Part shown: positions 32,563 to 45,300 of the stretch, piece by piece | Layout of the letters: each line of letters starts with the position of its first letter | Numbering within the stretch: the first letter of the stretch is position 1 | Origin: Stratiolaelaps scimitus | Lineage: Eukaryota; Arthropoda; Arachnida; Mesostigmata; Laelapidae | Direction: 5' to 3' | Assembly (NCBI GenBank): GCA_019614645.1 | Contig: JABWDB010000005.1 | Coordinates: 12,392,001 to 12,456,000 of the forward strand | Length of the DNA stretch: 64,000 nt | Notes under the pieces: model-generated | What the model was told of the DNA's origin: nothing | What the model saw: only the letters and a program-made list of their open reading frames with translations | Database searches by the model: none | Made by a program: the position numbers and the translations under genes

Positions 32563-35500
32563 TTTGAACATGAACTACGACTTGAATTGAACCTTCAAAC
32601 TAAACCTAAATTATTTATATATGCTACAGAGCAGGCTTTCCCAATCGATTCGGAACAATTCTGGTTCACTAGGGCTTTCGGTATAGTGCCCCGAGGGCTC
32701 CCATTGAACACAAAGGTCACACGAAACTGCAGATCAACCCACAAGCGGTATAGACCACGAATCCCTTACCTTCTTCCTCTAATCGTAGGTATTTTTGGTG
32801 CCTGCTCACGCACATTACTAATGCATGGATCAAGCATAAAAAAGCATTCACGACAACGAGCAAGCTCTTGCTTAGCTGTTCACCACTATGCCACCATCCG
32901 CCTTTAGCACTGGTGTGGCTATTACAGGCCCATCGACAAGACTCCACGACAGCGGGCTATGGACACCAGACGTGGACGCGCTTCGATGCTCCGCTGGGCC
33001 CCTTTGCCCGCTCCCCGCCCTGAGCTCTGACCGGACGTGATGTTGTTTAGCATCTGCTCCCATCTCGGTTCATCACCAGCGCTCGATAGCCAATACCACC
33101 CTGCTGACGATAGCTCCGACTCAATATGGGCACGGGCGCGATCGGGCCAGAGTGAAGTTCTGCTGTCTGTGTGTCTATTTAGTACCTAATGACGTTCGTA
33201 GATCTGACACTGCGCAGTGCGTGGTGAGCATGTCGTGAGCATTTTGAAAGTGCTGCAGTGACCATTAACAGCGACCGTAGGAGTTCTACTGACGAAGAGG
33301 TAACGGGGGGGGGGGGCGACTATAGTTCCTTGTACCCTTCTCTAGGTATTGATACCGCCAGCAGATGACCACACTGCTAGATCCACTTAACTTTAACCTA
33401 GTAGTGACGCAGGTGAAGACTACCCATTTGATCATCCTCGTCCGCATCGACACCACGATGACGGGAACGATGACGTCGTACGTTCGTTGAATCTGTAAAC
33501 CTGCCAGTTGCAGGGTCTGTCGTGTTTTGGAGTGCGTTACTTTACCTACAGCTGGTGATTGCCGAGTACCTCTTCACCGGATGGCTCGTTCGGTTGATAA
33601 GGATAGTAACGAGCACAGCGCGGCCACCAACACAACGACTGCTTGAAGCCATCGCCGCTGGCCGTGGTTACGCTCGTCGCAAACACACATCTGTCTTGGT
33701 TGCTTGATTGACCAACGATGACCAAAGACAACGGGCAACGAGCGACTCTTGCAACAAGAAACGACTGCGGCACTAATGCTGCTCCAGTCGAACCCCTCTC
33801 GCCGCCCAGACAGCTATCCCCGTATCGGCCTATGCCAGCTCATTTGATTCGATCTGCCGGCAATCCCCTTAAGCTAGGCACGAACGAAGGCTATCGTCGG
33901 GCAGCATCGATGCTGCGGCCGCCTCTACCGAGTGTCGCGATTACACACACACTCGCACAAACGCACGCGCGCGCGGCGCCAAGCAAATTGCACACTCACG
34001 TAAAATGCGAGCCAGGTAGGAGAATCGAATCAGAGTGGCAGGAGATACTTAGACTTGGCATTCGAATTCGAGGTGGGCGGTAAGAACAGTAGCCACCACT
34101 GATGAGGAAGTTACCCCCAAGATGATTATTGCGGGAGGCCGCTTCTTGTTGCTGGCAGGGGGGCTGGCTGCAACGCCACCGACCACCATCAGTGATCCGT
34201 CGACGCAATGCAGGATGCGACCACCGCGAAGAGCTAATGAGGCCCCGAACGAGCGATTGCCGGGGCGACTGACAACTGCCGTCGGCGGAGGCGAGGCATA
34301 CACAGTTCTTGTTCTTTGTGCTGCCTTCTGTTGGTCAGCGCATCGTCAGCTACCTATGTAATATCACTGTAAATCACAACGCGCATTATGACGTCGCGGC
34401 GATCGATCCGTCCATGCGAAGAGGAGCGGTGACGTGGTACAGGGGCTACATTCTAGGGGATACTAGATTCGTCGACATTTGTATAGCGCAGACGCGCTCT
34501 CTGTGTGCGTGTGTCGGACTCTTGGCCGGCGGAAACCGTGGCGCGTTTGTCACCACCTCGGTACGCTGTCGGGAGGGAGGGAGGGTTGTTACGGTTGTCA
34601 GTGCAAGTCACTGTTATGCCAATGCTGTTTCGTTAGTGCTGTAATTAACATCGTACCCCGGACGATATGAATGAGACGTATAGACAGACGAGAGAGAGAG
34701 AGAAAGAGGAAAAGCAGGGTGAAATCGAGGTGTTGACAAGGGGAAAACACAGGAACGGAGGGAAAAACACCTCGACTCGATCGGCGGGCGATGGCAAATG
34801 AGTCTTCTCCTCAAGCGAGCCACAAGCGAGCAAACCGGAAGCGTGTATTGCTTGTGTGAAAAATAAACCAACGGCACAGTGAAACCATAATATAAAATAA
34901 CATAAAAACATGATAAAATCGTTACTGTGCAGCCGCCGTCATGAACAGCAACCGCAATTACAACAATAACAATAACAACAACAGCCACAATTATTGCAGC
35001 AGCAATCTAGCGGCAACAACAACGACAACAGCAACTGTGTGACAGAACTAATAGGTGGCGATGTAAGGGTATATATGGCTTGGTATTTCGCCGGCAATAA
35101 CAACAACAACAGCATGAATAAAAGATTGACGACTCATTTTTTGTCGTTTTTCTTCGCATGAGTTCGCTCAAGCAGCTGTTCACGTCAGGGGCAATTCGAG
35201 TTGAGGCACAATTCGAAAGTGAACAGGAAATATCACTGAGAAGTGGCGAATTAGGCGGCGAGCAGCTATCCACGTCGTCGCCGCGCCGCCGCACTGTTAT
35301 GTCAGTCAGACTAATTCATGTGTAGAATACAATGAAAGACCAGCCCCCACGCAACAATAACAACATTAGCGAATGTCTGTAGGCGTCCGCGCGCACGTGA
35401 ACTGATTGAACCTGATTGTTTTGTGGGCTGGCAGCTTGATTCGACAAATCATTAATTGCTCTCATTGCATCGAATCGAATCGCGTACGCGCGTCTCGTGA

Positions 35501-35788
35501 ACAAAGAGCGGACATCTGCCAACGCATAACGGCCGTGCTACGAATACAACAAAAGAAGGCGAACAACTCATAGTAAAGTAATAATGATAATTGTAATGAT
35601 AATAATAATAATAAAAACGACGAAAGTAGTTGTAGTCATAATAGTAAGGAATTTGCATAGCGTAATATTATAGATTGTCCGTTAGATATTACAAAGCATA
35701 TTGTATTTGACGTATCGTTGCGCCGAAAGGAAGATGTGTTTACAATGAACAAACTGACTAATGAACATTTAGCCATGACAATAGCAAG

Positions 35789-35792
<4 letters not shown>

Positions 35793-35866
<74 letters not shown>
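35793..35866. repeat. (AT)37 microsatellite
   Basis: 74 bp of uninterrupted AT dinucleotides, the longest simple tract in the window and self-complementary over its length. Confidence 0.97.
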
Positions 35867-35868
<2 letters not shown>

Positions 35869-37366
35869 AGATTCGGTATTATATGTAACGTACATCGATG
35901 TACTGTATATTATGTCTAATAATTTTGTGAAGGATGTGTGCATCAATTTGCTGGGAGTGGTGTTGAATATAATTTACTATTTATATATATATATGTGTAT
36001 AGACGCATACGACCTCTTTGAAACCGTGATGCAAAGCAGTCCCTGATGCAGACCAGATTGTAGGAATGGACTTTAACAACGAGTAAAATTATCGATTCGG
36101 AATTGGATGAAGCTCGTCTTTATTCGCTACACAGAAACGTGCCACCAGCTGAGTGTGAGATTCGCACTCCTCGGGATGGCTGAATCCAGTTTTCTGTTGT
36201 ATCTATAATCATTTTCAATGATCGGTGATCCGTTCAGTTGATCGATTGAACGGATTCGTGATACAAACAATTCGATAAACACCTAACACCTGATTTCTTG
36301 TACACTCTAGATGATTATGGAACTCCTTTTTTCTTATCCGAGATTTCTCCTCTTCCATATATAATAGATATACTCATAATAAAACACAGTCAACGTGTAC
36401 TGTGGTCTGTTGACACAACAATTAACGCCATTTGCAAGCTGAATGTTCGCTGATAAGAGGTAAATATCATGAATCCGAGACGGACATCTTGCGGCTGAAA
36501 GTCAAATTTTCGCAGAGCTTCATAGACAAATGGACCAGCATCACATCATCGGACATTTACAGAAAGCCGCTCTCTCGTTAAAGGGCACGCTTCGCTGCAC
36601 CACTCAATTATGATTCGCGTTTTCTATGTGAACTCGTTCTGGCCTCGAAAAAGAAGACCTACAAACGGCGGGTTGACGTTGCCCTATTATTACATTTTCT
36701 TCATCTGATCTTCTTCAAGAAGAATATGACAGACGTAGTGGTAGTTGATACCTTGTATAAAGGCCAACACAGCGACAGTATATTGTCATTGAACTTTGTT
36801 TATCTAGGAATACAGCAGCAGCAGCATGCATAATACACAATATATATCGTAAGCGTTTGAAATCATCAATTAATTAACCGTAATGTATACCTTATCTATA
36901 AATCGATCAAAATGGCAATAAACATTGGATACACTTGTTGCAACGTGTAGTCATCACCCGGGTCATGTGATAGGCACGTAGATAGTACGGCCTAATGTTA
37001 GCTGGCACAAATTAGACGCAAGAGCCCCTCCTCCGCCACTTGTATGATATACGCGCCTCGTGTTATCTGTCAACGTATCTGTGTGATGTCGTCTTCTTCG
37101 GCCGCTGCTGCTGCTGTCATCCACGTCGTCATATCGCAGACAGACGACAAACATCTCTCGCCAATTATCGCTCGACCATGCCCCACCTCGGTGGTGATCA
37201 CGTAGCGTTTCTTCCCGGCGGCGATTACCAGAAGTGAATCGACACCAACAAAAACCGATAGCGCATCGTCACTCGAAGTGTTGCTCTCTTCTAATCGCGT
37301 TCACAGAAGATTTAACTGATCACGTGCGCCCACCGCAGCCATTTAGCCCCACACCACCCTGACTGC

Positions 37367-37370
<4 letters not shown>

Positions 37371-37400
<30 letters not shown>
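37371..37400. repeat. (AT)15 microsatellite
   Basis: Uninterrupted AT tract. Confidence 0.95.
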
Positions 37401-37405
<5 letters not shown>

Positions 37406-38489
37406 AGTAATCACAATAATTAATTGGACATTTATGAATGCTGTTCGTAATTCGTGTCTATAGTTTAACACTGCGTTTAAATTGAGCAATTTAGGCTATT
37501 TAACGACAATTATCATTCTGGTACAATGTATGACTGCCGCAGGCTACGTATTCACCCCCTGATGTAATCATCATCACCATATACCACGCTGCCGTGGCAA
37601 TATAAACAACACGTTGCTCATTCGCCCAGTTGAAACTCGTAGTAAATTCAACGGGCCACAAGATCAGCAAATTCGAACGGAATTCACACCGAAATTAACA
37701 TCGTTGAGTTGATTGATCCAGATTTCTGACCAACATCAAATCTCAACAATCGAATCGTTATGGAACTGAGTATAACAGGGCAGCGGATGACAGCATCGGA
37801 ATGATTCAATACCCCTTTTCGACCTTCCGGATGAGTCGCACTCTGTAAAAGCCGATGGAAGCCGTTCAGTGCGGTGCGACGGGATGCACTGGTGATTTTA
37901 CGTTTGTGTCGCCGCAGTGTTCGGCAGCGTTCGCTTCTGCCGGACAAAAAAAGCGCCACTCGCCAACCAGCCAGGCAGATGTGCGTGCGTGTGTGTTTGA
38001 CTTCGAGAGAGAGAGAGAGGGTGAGCGAAGTCATCAACGCCGTGAACCCCATGAACCCATCTTACCCCACTGAATGGGTTTCCCCTTCCAAAGGGAATTA
38101 ACGGAACGACCGGGGGGTGCTGAGGAAACGCCGCCGAACATCGCGAAGTGTGCGATGAAGCTATTGACGAGGTGGCGTGGCGTAGTGTGGGGTACATTAG
38201 CCCATTACGTTGCTATTATAACAGGCAATACCGGGGGTCAGTTTCACAACAACAACGCTGACATTGTAGATAGATGGGTAGAGAAATTGGTTAATTGTAG
38301 TAAGAATTTCCGCCCCCGGTGTTTTCAGAGATGCTGCTTGACACGAGAATGCGCTGTAAGCGCGGTTCAAATTGGTGTCCTGCACCTAACCATGTGTTAA
38401 TGTTCCATTCCAAGAAGGTCAGGTACATTTGCAATTCGGTCCTACTGAACCTCCGACACCTGATTTTCTTTATTGTAACTTCCTAGATA

Positions 38490-38565
38490 AAAGGTAAAGG
38501 TTTTATTGGTTTATTAAAGGAGCTGCAATTTTACAATGCTTAAGCTCTCTTACATGTCACGCAGC
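38490..38565 (-). mobile_element. SINE, 5'-truncated copy (tail and part of body)
   Basis: Read on the minus strand, this matches the 60900-60984 part of the complete SINE: GCTGCGTGAC, AAGAGAGCTTAAGCATTG, the AATTGCAGCTCC block, TAATAAACC and the AACCTTTACC tail. The tRNA-like head is absent, as expected for 5' truncation during reverse transcription. Confidence 0.7.
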
Positions 38566-40452
38566 TATAAGCCTGAACACTATAGATCTCACTCACTTAT
38601 CAAGTATCTAGCATATAACAGCCAAGCATATCAAATGTTGTTGCATGTTCTCGTTGCCGCGGGTACGTTTTTTTCCGGAGCGTTTACGTCATAGGGTGTT
38701 GGTGGCCGTTCAATGGCCGTGCTACCGCAATACGCTCAGATTTACATCAATCTATGTACGACTGGAGTACTACCATGCATGTCTAGATGCCGAATGCTAC
38801 ATTCTAAGCACAACGGCATGACGACATCATTAGATGCATTATGAACGACACACGTCGATGCAACTTCTATAATATAGCGCATAGAATTCCTCTCTCTCTC
38901 TCCCTCTCTTTCTTCGGTCCATATATGAGTGCAAGTGTTACATGAGGCTCAGGAGTGGCTGGTGGCCATAGGGCGTAAAGGGTCTCCCGTTATCGCCAGC
39001 GGAGTCACCCCTCAGCATTATTTTCAATTGAATTGAATTGCCAATGACCAATCGTTGTAATCGAAGTATCTGTCTGTCCGGTTGGTCGGTCAGCGAGTCA
39101 GGTGATCGGTTGGCGAGTCGATGCAACACCGGTGCCCAGCTCGTGTTGCTTGTGTACTACTACTAGTCAATACCAAGTCAATGACAATCGACGTGGCAGA
39201 CCGGGCAGCACTAGATATAGCAATCAAAGCAATCGAAGAGCCATCTCATCGACTCGAACGTGCGGCTGCTGCTGCTGCCTCTGCTGCAGCAGCTCGGCTT
39301 CAGGGGTTCCTCAGCGGAAAAAACCAAACAGCGAATCAGACGTGGTGTCCAGTTGAAACTGGGCAGCATTGCATGGTCTTCTTGTGTCTAGCGTCCAGCA
39401 CCTTTCGCTGAAACACCTCGGTTATACACACGCACACACACCGACTCACATAGCCGGTCGCCGATGCTACTAGTACTCATTGACTTCAATTGAATTGGAC
39501 GAACCCGCCGCTCATGGCGGCCCTGGGCACGCCTGGAGACGTTGCTGTCTTCGTTAGCTCGGTGAAATCGTTTCGTTGTCAATTTCGGCGTCGACGACTT
39601 TTTTCTTCGTTTTCAGCGGCAAGAAACCGCAAGGCAACACTGGCCCGCTGGACGTCACTACGAGCGGCTACCAGCGGCGACAGCACGTTACACATACGTA
39701 TTGCCCCAGACCGGCCCAGCTTCCCTCACCGATGCAATCAGCTAGGCTCCCCTTGCTATTTCTTCGGCGGACTTCTAGCGGGAAACCGCCGGCAGACAGA
39801 CGGAAACGTCCATTCGTCATCATCTGCTTGTCCCGTATATACTTTCTATTGACACAATGGCCCAGAGCTGCGTTGCCTGGTGCAAGCTTTTTGCCAATAT
39901 AAGCTTGACACTGACCAAGCTTGCGTCCGCTCGTTTTCATGTTGTTGTTGTTGTTGCCTAACTACCACTTCACTATTTCATTTTTGTGCTTTTATCGCTG
40001 CGTACAGCGTCCAGCAACGGCTGGTGGTCATTCCCGAAGTCCCGTCGGAGTTCTCCAGCCGAACGAATGTGTAAAGCATATCGCATACGAACGGCTTTTG
40101 CCAGCGTTTGCCTCACAGTCGAATGCTGTCTGCCGAGCTGAACCTTGGTCGCTCGTTCTGTCTCTCTGGCACTTCCTCTGCTGTTGTTACTACTGCTTAA
40201 GCTGTTATTAACAAACCTGTAAGTATTGATGACACCTCGATGGAGAGAGAAATGGCCGCTTGAGGAGGAACCTATTGTATAGTTGAGTTTGGACGGGACT
40301 GCAGCCGGTTTGGCTCCGCGAGCACTACCCCACAACCAGCCCAGCTACGGTCGCCATTCACGTGCGCCAGATCGATCGAATTCGACGCATAACGATTCGA
40401 CGTCAGTCACCGCCGTTTCCGCTACCGTGACGCTGCCTCGCAGACGCCAATA
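38566..40452. other. No recognised gene
   Basis: Open frames at 39102-39411 and 39490-39902 overlap each other and minus-strand frames. GCTGCTGCTGC runs near 39270 explain the alanine-rich one. A GTAAGTATT donor-like site lies at 40219; the frame preceding it is leucine-rich and lacks an ATG. Confidence 0.4.
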
Positions 40453-40611
40453 ATGAAGCTCGCTTATGCTGCTGCTGCTGCTGCTGCTGTTTTTGTCTCG
40501 TTGATTTTATTGTTGCTACCGATCGCGCTGATTTTAACCGGCGTCGATTTTGTTGCTGTGGCTATTGTTGTTACTGTTGTGCTTCATGATGGCTGCAACA
40601 AATATTGTTGA
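40453..40611 (+). CDS. Possible 52-residue hydrophobic peptide
   Basis: ATG at 40453 (AATAATGA, A at -3) starts a 52-codon frame. MKLAY is followed by poly-Ala from (GCT)7 and two hydrophobic stretches (VFVSLILLLLPIALIL and FVAVAIVVTVVL), ending DGCNKYC and TGA at 40609-40611. It would be a two-segment membrane peptide or a secreted peptide with a signal. Because GCT/GTT/TTG repeats create the hydrophobicity, this may be an accident of composition. Confidence 0.18.
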   Translation: MKLAYAAAAAAAVFVSLILLLLPIALILTGVDFVAVAIVVTVVLHDGCNKYC

Positions 40612-41041
40612 CGGCAGCGTCTCTTTCGGTTTTGCCACCGTTTATCGCAGCGTGCCGCAGGTGGCCGTGCGGACTGCAGCGGTAGCAGCGTCTCGAGATG
40701 AAAAAGAAGCAATTCCTTGGGGTTCAGTAGCAAAATCTTACGCCTCGACCGATTCATTGTTGTCCAGCGATTCTCGCTGACTGCATACTATGACTATACT
40801 ACATCAGCTATGCGTAGCAGCAGCAGCAGCTGGAGCACTTGATCTTGGTGGGCTCTCAGCAATTAGTCCTCCTTGCGGGAGACACCACAAAAGTGTTTGA
40901 CCACCACCAAAACCGCAACCACCGCAAGCCACTATCGCACTGCTGCTCGACACCAACAATAATCGCAGATGATTGCGCAGCTACCGAAGGCTTGCCGCCA
41001 GCCTCTATGCCGACCGCTCCTGTCTTCCGCAAAGGCAGTAG

Positions 41042-41407
41042 ATGCGGTTAGTCCGGCGAGACGGCTCCGGCTCCCCGCTCATGACAACAGCAGCGGAACA
41101 CCGATGGCAAAGACTACGGCGGCGTAGTGGACACTTTCTCTCTCTTCTCTCTCTCTCTCTCGCCTCTAGCAATTCTACGCCGAGCTTCCCCGTTGTGGAC
41201 CTTGTTGCATTGTTGCTGATACTCGTGCTGCTGCTGCTCCTGCTGCTTCGAACCGCCGCAGTGTTCCGTCAAAACTACCGAACAAAAATAGATGAGTCAC
41301 CGCTCCCTGGTTACGTCACGAGAATCACCCCACTGCTGCCGTCGTGGTCCGCCCGTCGTTCGTCACTCATTATCGACAGGCAGATAGCGAGTTTCAAGAA
41401 ATTGTAA
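41042..41407 (+). CDS. Possible single-pass membrane protein, 121 codons
   Basis: ATG at 41042 is directly preceded by an in-frame TAG, which itself follows an acceptor-like CAAAGGCAG. The product has a basic Arg-rich N-terminus (about 1-30), a Ser/Leu stretch from a CT-repeat, one strong hydrophobic segment at about 51-70 (LLLILVLLLLLLL within it), then a basic tail. This layout suits a type II membrane protein. CT and CTG repeats contribute much of it and I recognise no family, so support is limited. Confidence 0.22.
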   Translation: MRLVRRDGSGSPLMTTAAEHRWQRLRRRSGHFLSLLSLSLASSNSTPSFPVVDLVALLLILVLLLLLLLRTAAVFRQNYRTKIDESPLPGYVTRITPLLPSWSARRSSLIIDRQIASFKKL

Positions 41408-42150
41408 TGGAAAACATAGAGGGAGAGAAAGAGAGAGAGAGAGAGAGAGCGACGTTCTAGCCACACATGGTTGATACCTGGACCACGGACAGATATATTG
41501 GATACGCCCAACATCACTGATATGATGACTACACCCTCGTGATCTTGTATCGTCGTAGATCATGAGACCTGTACCTGTCCTCAGATTTGATAACTCACTA
41601 CCTACACAGACAGTAAGCTATTTATCGAAGGCACTTTAGCAATGTAATCTTTGCCTGCTTTGAACAATGCCAACCTCATTATCGACCGGTTGCCATCACA
41701 GTAATGAATAGCGACTTCGCAAAAAGAGCGGCGTTTGCTTCATTCCCACAGGAGCATGTTCTCAAATTCATATGAAATCATCACCCAGGGATCTCGTCTT
41801 TGCGCTAGACTACTAAACGTAATTCGACGAGTGTCAGTGAACGGTCCGCTGCTGCGTTACCATTAAAAGTCAATACATCCGGAACGAGCACACCATCCCC
41901 CCTTCGATATCGAGCCGACACTAGCGTCTGATATAGTCTTTCGCACGTAGCGCTGAGAGGGAGCGCTCCGTTGGCACTTCCACCACCCACACGGCGTCGA
42001 ATGCACTCGTTGTACCTCTAACAATCCGAAAGATCTGTTAGTGTATCTATCCCATTGACTGGGAAGCGTTCGCCAGCCAAACGCGAGGCGGCTGTTCCCA
42101 TCGTTGAACGACAACAAGACAACCGACAGCCTATATAGGCTATCTTCAGC
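41408..42150. other. No recognised gene
   Basis: (GA)n at about 41430-41450. A minus-strand frame of 121 codons (41863-42228) overlaps the plus-strand candidate that follows. A TATATAGG motif lies at about 42132. Confidence 0.4.
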
Positions 42151-42381
42151 ATGGCAGAACCTGCCAGTCAGGGGATTCTTGTACGGTTCCCACCCCCTCA
42201 CGAAGCGCCGATCAATGCGTTCGCGCAAGCCGCCAACACGAGCACTTTAGCTGGCCCGCTGGCGTGTTTTTCAGCGAGTTATCATGTCATGGATTCGTCG
42301 TCTTCGTCGACATCGTCATCGCGCAACGAGCTATATTACGTCGGCAAGCCTCGCTGTTGGCCGCCGGTGATCCCGCGATGA
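42151..42381 (+). CDS. Possible small ORF with strong start context, 76 codons
   Basis: AGCATGG gives A at -3 and G at +4, and an in-frame TAG lies five codons upstream. The product (MAEPASQGILVRFPPPHEAP at the start) has a Ser-rich middle from TCG/TCA repeats and stops at TGA 42379-42381. No domain, signal or membrane segment is evident. A minus-strand frame overlaps the first third. Unrecognised. Confidence 0.2.
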   Translation: MAEPASQGILVRFPPPHEAPINAFAQAANTSTLAGPLACFSASYHVMDSSSSSTSSSRNELYYVGKPRCWPPVIPR

Positions 42382-45300
42382 CGTTGGATTCGTGTGGAAA
42401 ATCGGGCGGGGATTCGTTGGGTGGCCGATCGGACTCAGACCGATGGACAACGTGGGCATAAAGTCCCTTCCGCCAACGAAATGTTGATTCTCTTCGTTGA
42501 TGTGCTAACGGGGCATGGCCATCCGTTCGCGTGCGCGCATCCAGGTACAGATTCACAGATGATCGCGCCTGAACCGCACCCCCACCCACCCCCCGGTCGG
42601 GCGTCCGAGTGCGGCTACGTGTACGCAACCGTGCGTGTTTCACATTCGTGCCCCTGTATTTGTGTGTGTGTGTGTATTTTCGTGTGTGTGTGAGCTTGAC
42701 GTGTGTGATATGTGAATGACAGGCGTCTGTGTTAGTTCAACAGCGGTGGTCTGTTCTAGTCCCCGTAGTCGAGACGAAGAAGGAGAAAGCCACTTGTTGA
42801 AGAAGCGCCGCCAGTGCCAGGGAGAAGCCCCCTCCCCCTCCCTAAGAAGCCCGGCCGGCGGCAGCAGCAGCGTCAGCCACAATAGTAACCATTGTTCTTG
42901 CCGCCGACACCATGCGAATAGCGTGAGATGAAATTAGCATGAGCAAAAAATTAAACCGACGGCGCCGGCGGTCGAGCCATCAGACGCAAATAGACACACA
43001 CACACACACCTCTATGGTGGGACACCCATAGCATCGTCATCATCATCGTGTACAAGACGAAGCCCCGTGTTGTGATCTCGACACGTTAGCAGAAGCAGAA
43101 ACAGCATCAGCAGCAGCCGCTAATCGTTCGCTATAGCGGCTGTGGCCGAACACGAGACGCGCCGTTGTAGTGCCAACGTGCCAAAGTGCTACTACAGTGC
43201 AATAACGCTCTGGCTTGCTCTTCGGTACAAGTCTTGCATCTTACGGCGTTTCATAGTTCTCACCGTTTACGTTACTTCTGCTGTCGCTGCTGCTGCTGCT
43301 GTCTCGGTTCGTGAGCAATTCGTCGCAGAGCGCTGCCGATGTAGTATAAAATGTATGCCCAAAGCTGAGCGGCACGTTGCGTCGGCACGTTACTGAGATT
43401 TTCCGGCGCAAGTCGGCGTTTGCTTGTTAGCTTCTTGCTATCGCATGGCGTTGCCCCACGTCACATCTCCCCTCGTCTGTATCGCTGTGTTCCCCCTCGA
43501 ACGCTTGGGAGATGCGCGCCACGGACGGCTACGGCCACTGGATAGATATCATATAGATATTCTCCCATCATACGACAGGGCCGCCGTTCGCTACGCAAGT
43601 GCTGGTCGACAAGCTAGTTAGTAGGCAGCAGACTGGAGTTACGGGGATGAAGGCGGCAACTGAGTGAGCCGGCAGATGACGAGTGACTAGCGACAAAATG
43701 CATCATAGAAAATGAAGAAGAGCACCTCAGCGAAGGGCGAAACCAAGCGCGGCAGGCGGTCGGGGACTGAGGCCCGGAGAGGGGGGGGGGGTGGAGGTGC
43801 TGGTGATTTATCGCTGGAGAATGCGACCGCAGCGGCAAATCGAGGCAAAATTGCTACCGAAGAGGCGGATCGCGCGCCGTTGGTGGTGGCGGAACAGAGC
43901 AGACGTTTGTAGTCGGCGACCGGATGACAAAGCAATTGTAGGACATTATTAAGGGTCCGTATTTTTCCCGCTTACGTAAGCAGACCCTAAAGATGGACTA
44001 AGATCCCCCCCTCCTTCGACAGGACAACACGACCACAGCAAGAAGTCACTGACTGACATATGAAAACATTAATATACACACATGCCACCCCGCCTCGCGA
44101 TGAACAGTAACAAAGTTCAACATCGCTGCTGTCCGTTCATTACGAACAGTATAGTAACGAGAACAGGGACTGCGCACGCGTGTGCGCTTCTCGTGACGGT
44201 GGCGGCTCTATGTTAGAAAGCTGACATCTAACAGGCAGGCAGGCAACTATATATATATATATATATGTGTGTATGTGTGATGTGTTGCTTATAAGCCCTG
44301 TACTAGGGTATGCTTCTCGGTAACCGATGCTAGATAAATGCCGAAGACAAGACGGCGTGGGATAAGACGACTGGATTGGCCGCTAAGGCTTTGTCATCAT
44401 GTCTTTGTCACAATCAGCATTGTCAGCACGTGGTCGGTCGTGTGCCAATAACAGTACCCTATTTATATACATAAATGTCATACACCGTCTGGCGTAACTT
44501 GACGGTGTTACACTAAGGCTAAGCCAAGCCATTCTTCATTCGTGAGCCGTGTTTGATGCAGACGGCATCGCCATAATCAGTATTACTATCATGTGTACAT
44601 ATATATATATATATATATACACATATGTGTGTGTATATGCAACATGTGTAACTCGATGATGAGCACCAAACTGTCACGTCGTAGCGTGCGCTTTCACGCA
44701 ATATGGCAAACAATACATACTCGGAACCCCGAAATATACTATATATGTTCGACGTACGACAGTATTGAAGGTAGTCATATTATACCGAAATGATTTGTCT
44801 CATTTCCATATGTAACATATATCGAACGAAAAAACACATCGATAAATAATTATGCATTATCGACTAATAAGCGTAGAGCAAAATGTTTGTCAGTACCACA
44901 AGAACGAAAGTTACTATTAGGTACACATTAGGAGATCAAATAAATATATCCACTGTTTCTGCTAGGCTCGAAGCAACTGTAATCTAATTTGGTAGACGTT
45001 CACGATAGAAGCGGCAGCGAGCGACACCGGTTCAAGGGGATTTCTAAAAAAAGCAAAGTGAACCATCTTGCCCGAAGGGCGACTGGTGCCAGAATAAAGG
45101 TACTACCAGATGGGGGAGGTCTGCCCTAAGCTACGTGGTCCAAACGTATTAGATCTGTCGTGCCAGATTCACGCTTTTCACATTTTTCTCTGCGGCGTAT
45201 CTTGTCGCTCCGACGCTCCTGAAATCAAAGTAGTATAATAGTAATTTGCGGGCTACAAGCGCCATCTTCATTGAGCACCTACAGAAACTTTCAAATCGCA

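Larger units (their letters stand above)
32563..38489. other. No recognised gene; repeat-rich
   Basis: The 33.7-34.3 kb part is GC-rich with open frames on both strands, including an ATG-initiated frame at 33718-34083 that runs through (CA)n and (CG)n. The remainder is AT-rich, with A/C-rich CAA repeats near 34950-35030 and 35095-35115, ATA repeats near 35600, the long (AT)n at 35793 and (TA)n at 37371-37400. No exon pair with matching phase was found. Confidence 0.4.

Noticed and set aside
33718..34083. 121-codon ATG-initiated plus-strand frame
   Set aside because: The start is well defined by an upstream in-frame stop, but the frame crosses (CA)n and (CG)n tracts and resembles no protein.
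43712..43912. 66-codon Arg/Gly-rich frame with ATG
   Set aside because: It depends on a G11 homopolymer and so is sensitive to any length change; no family.
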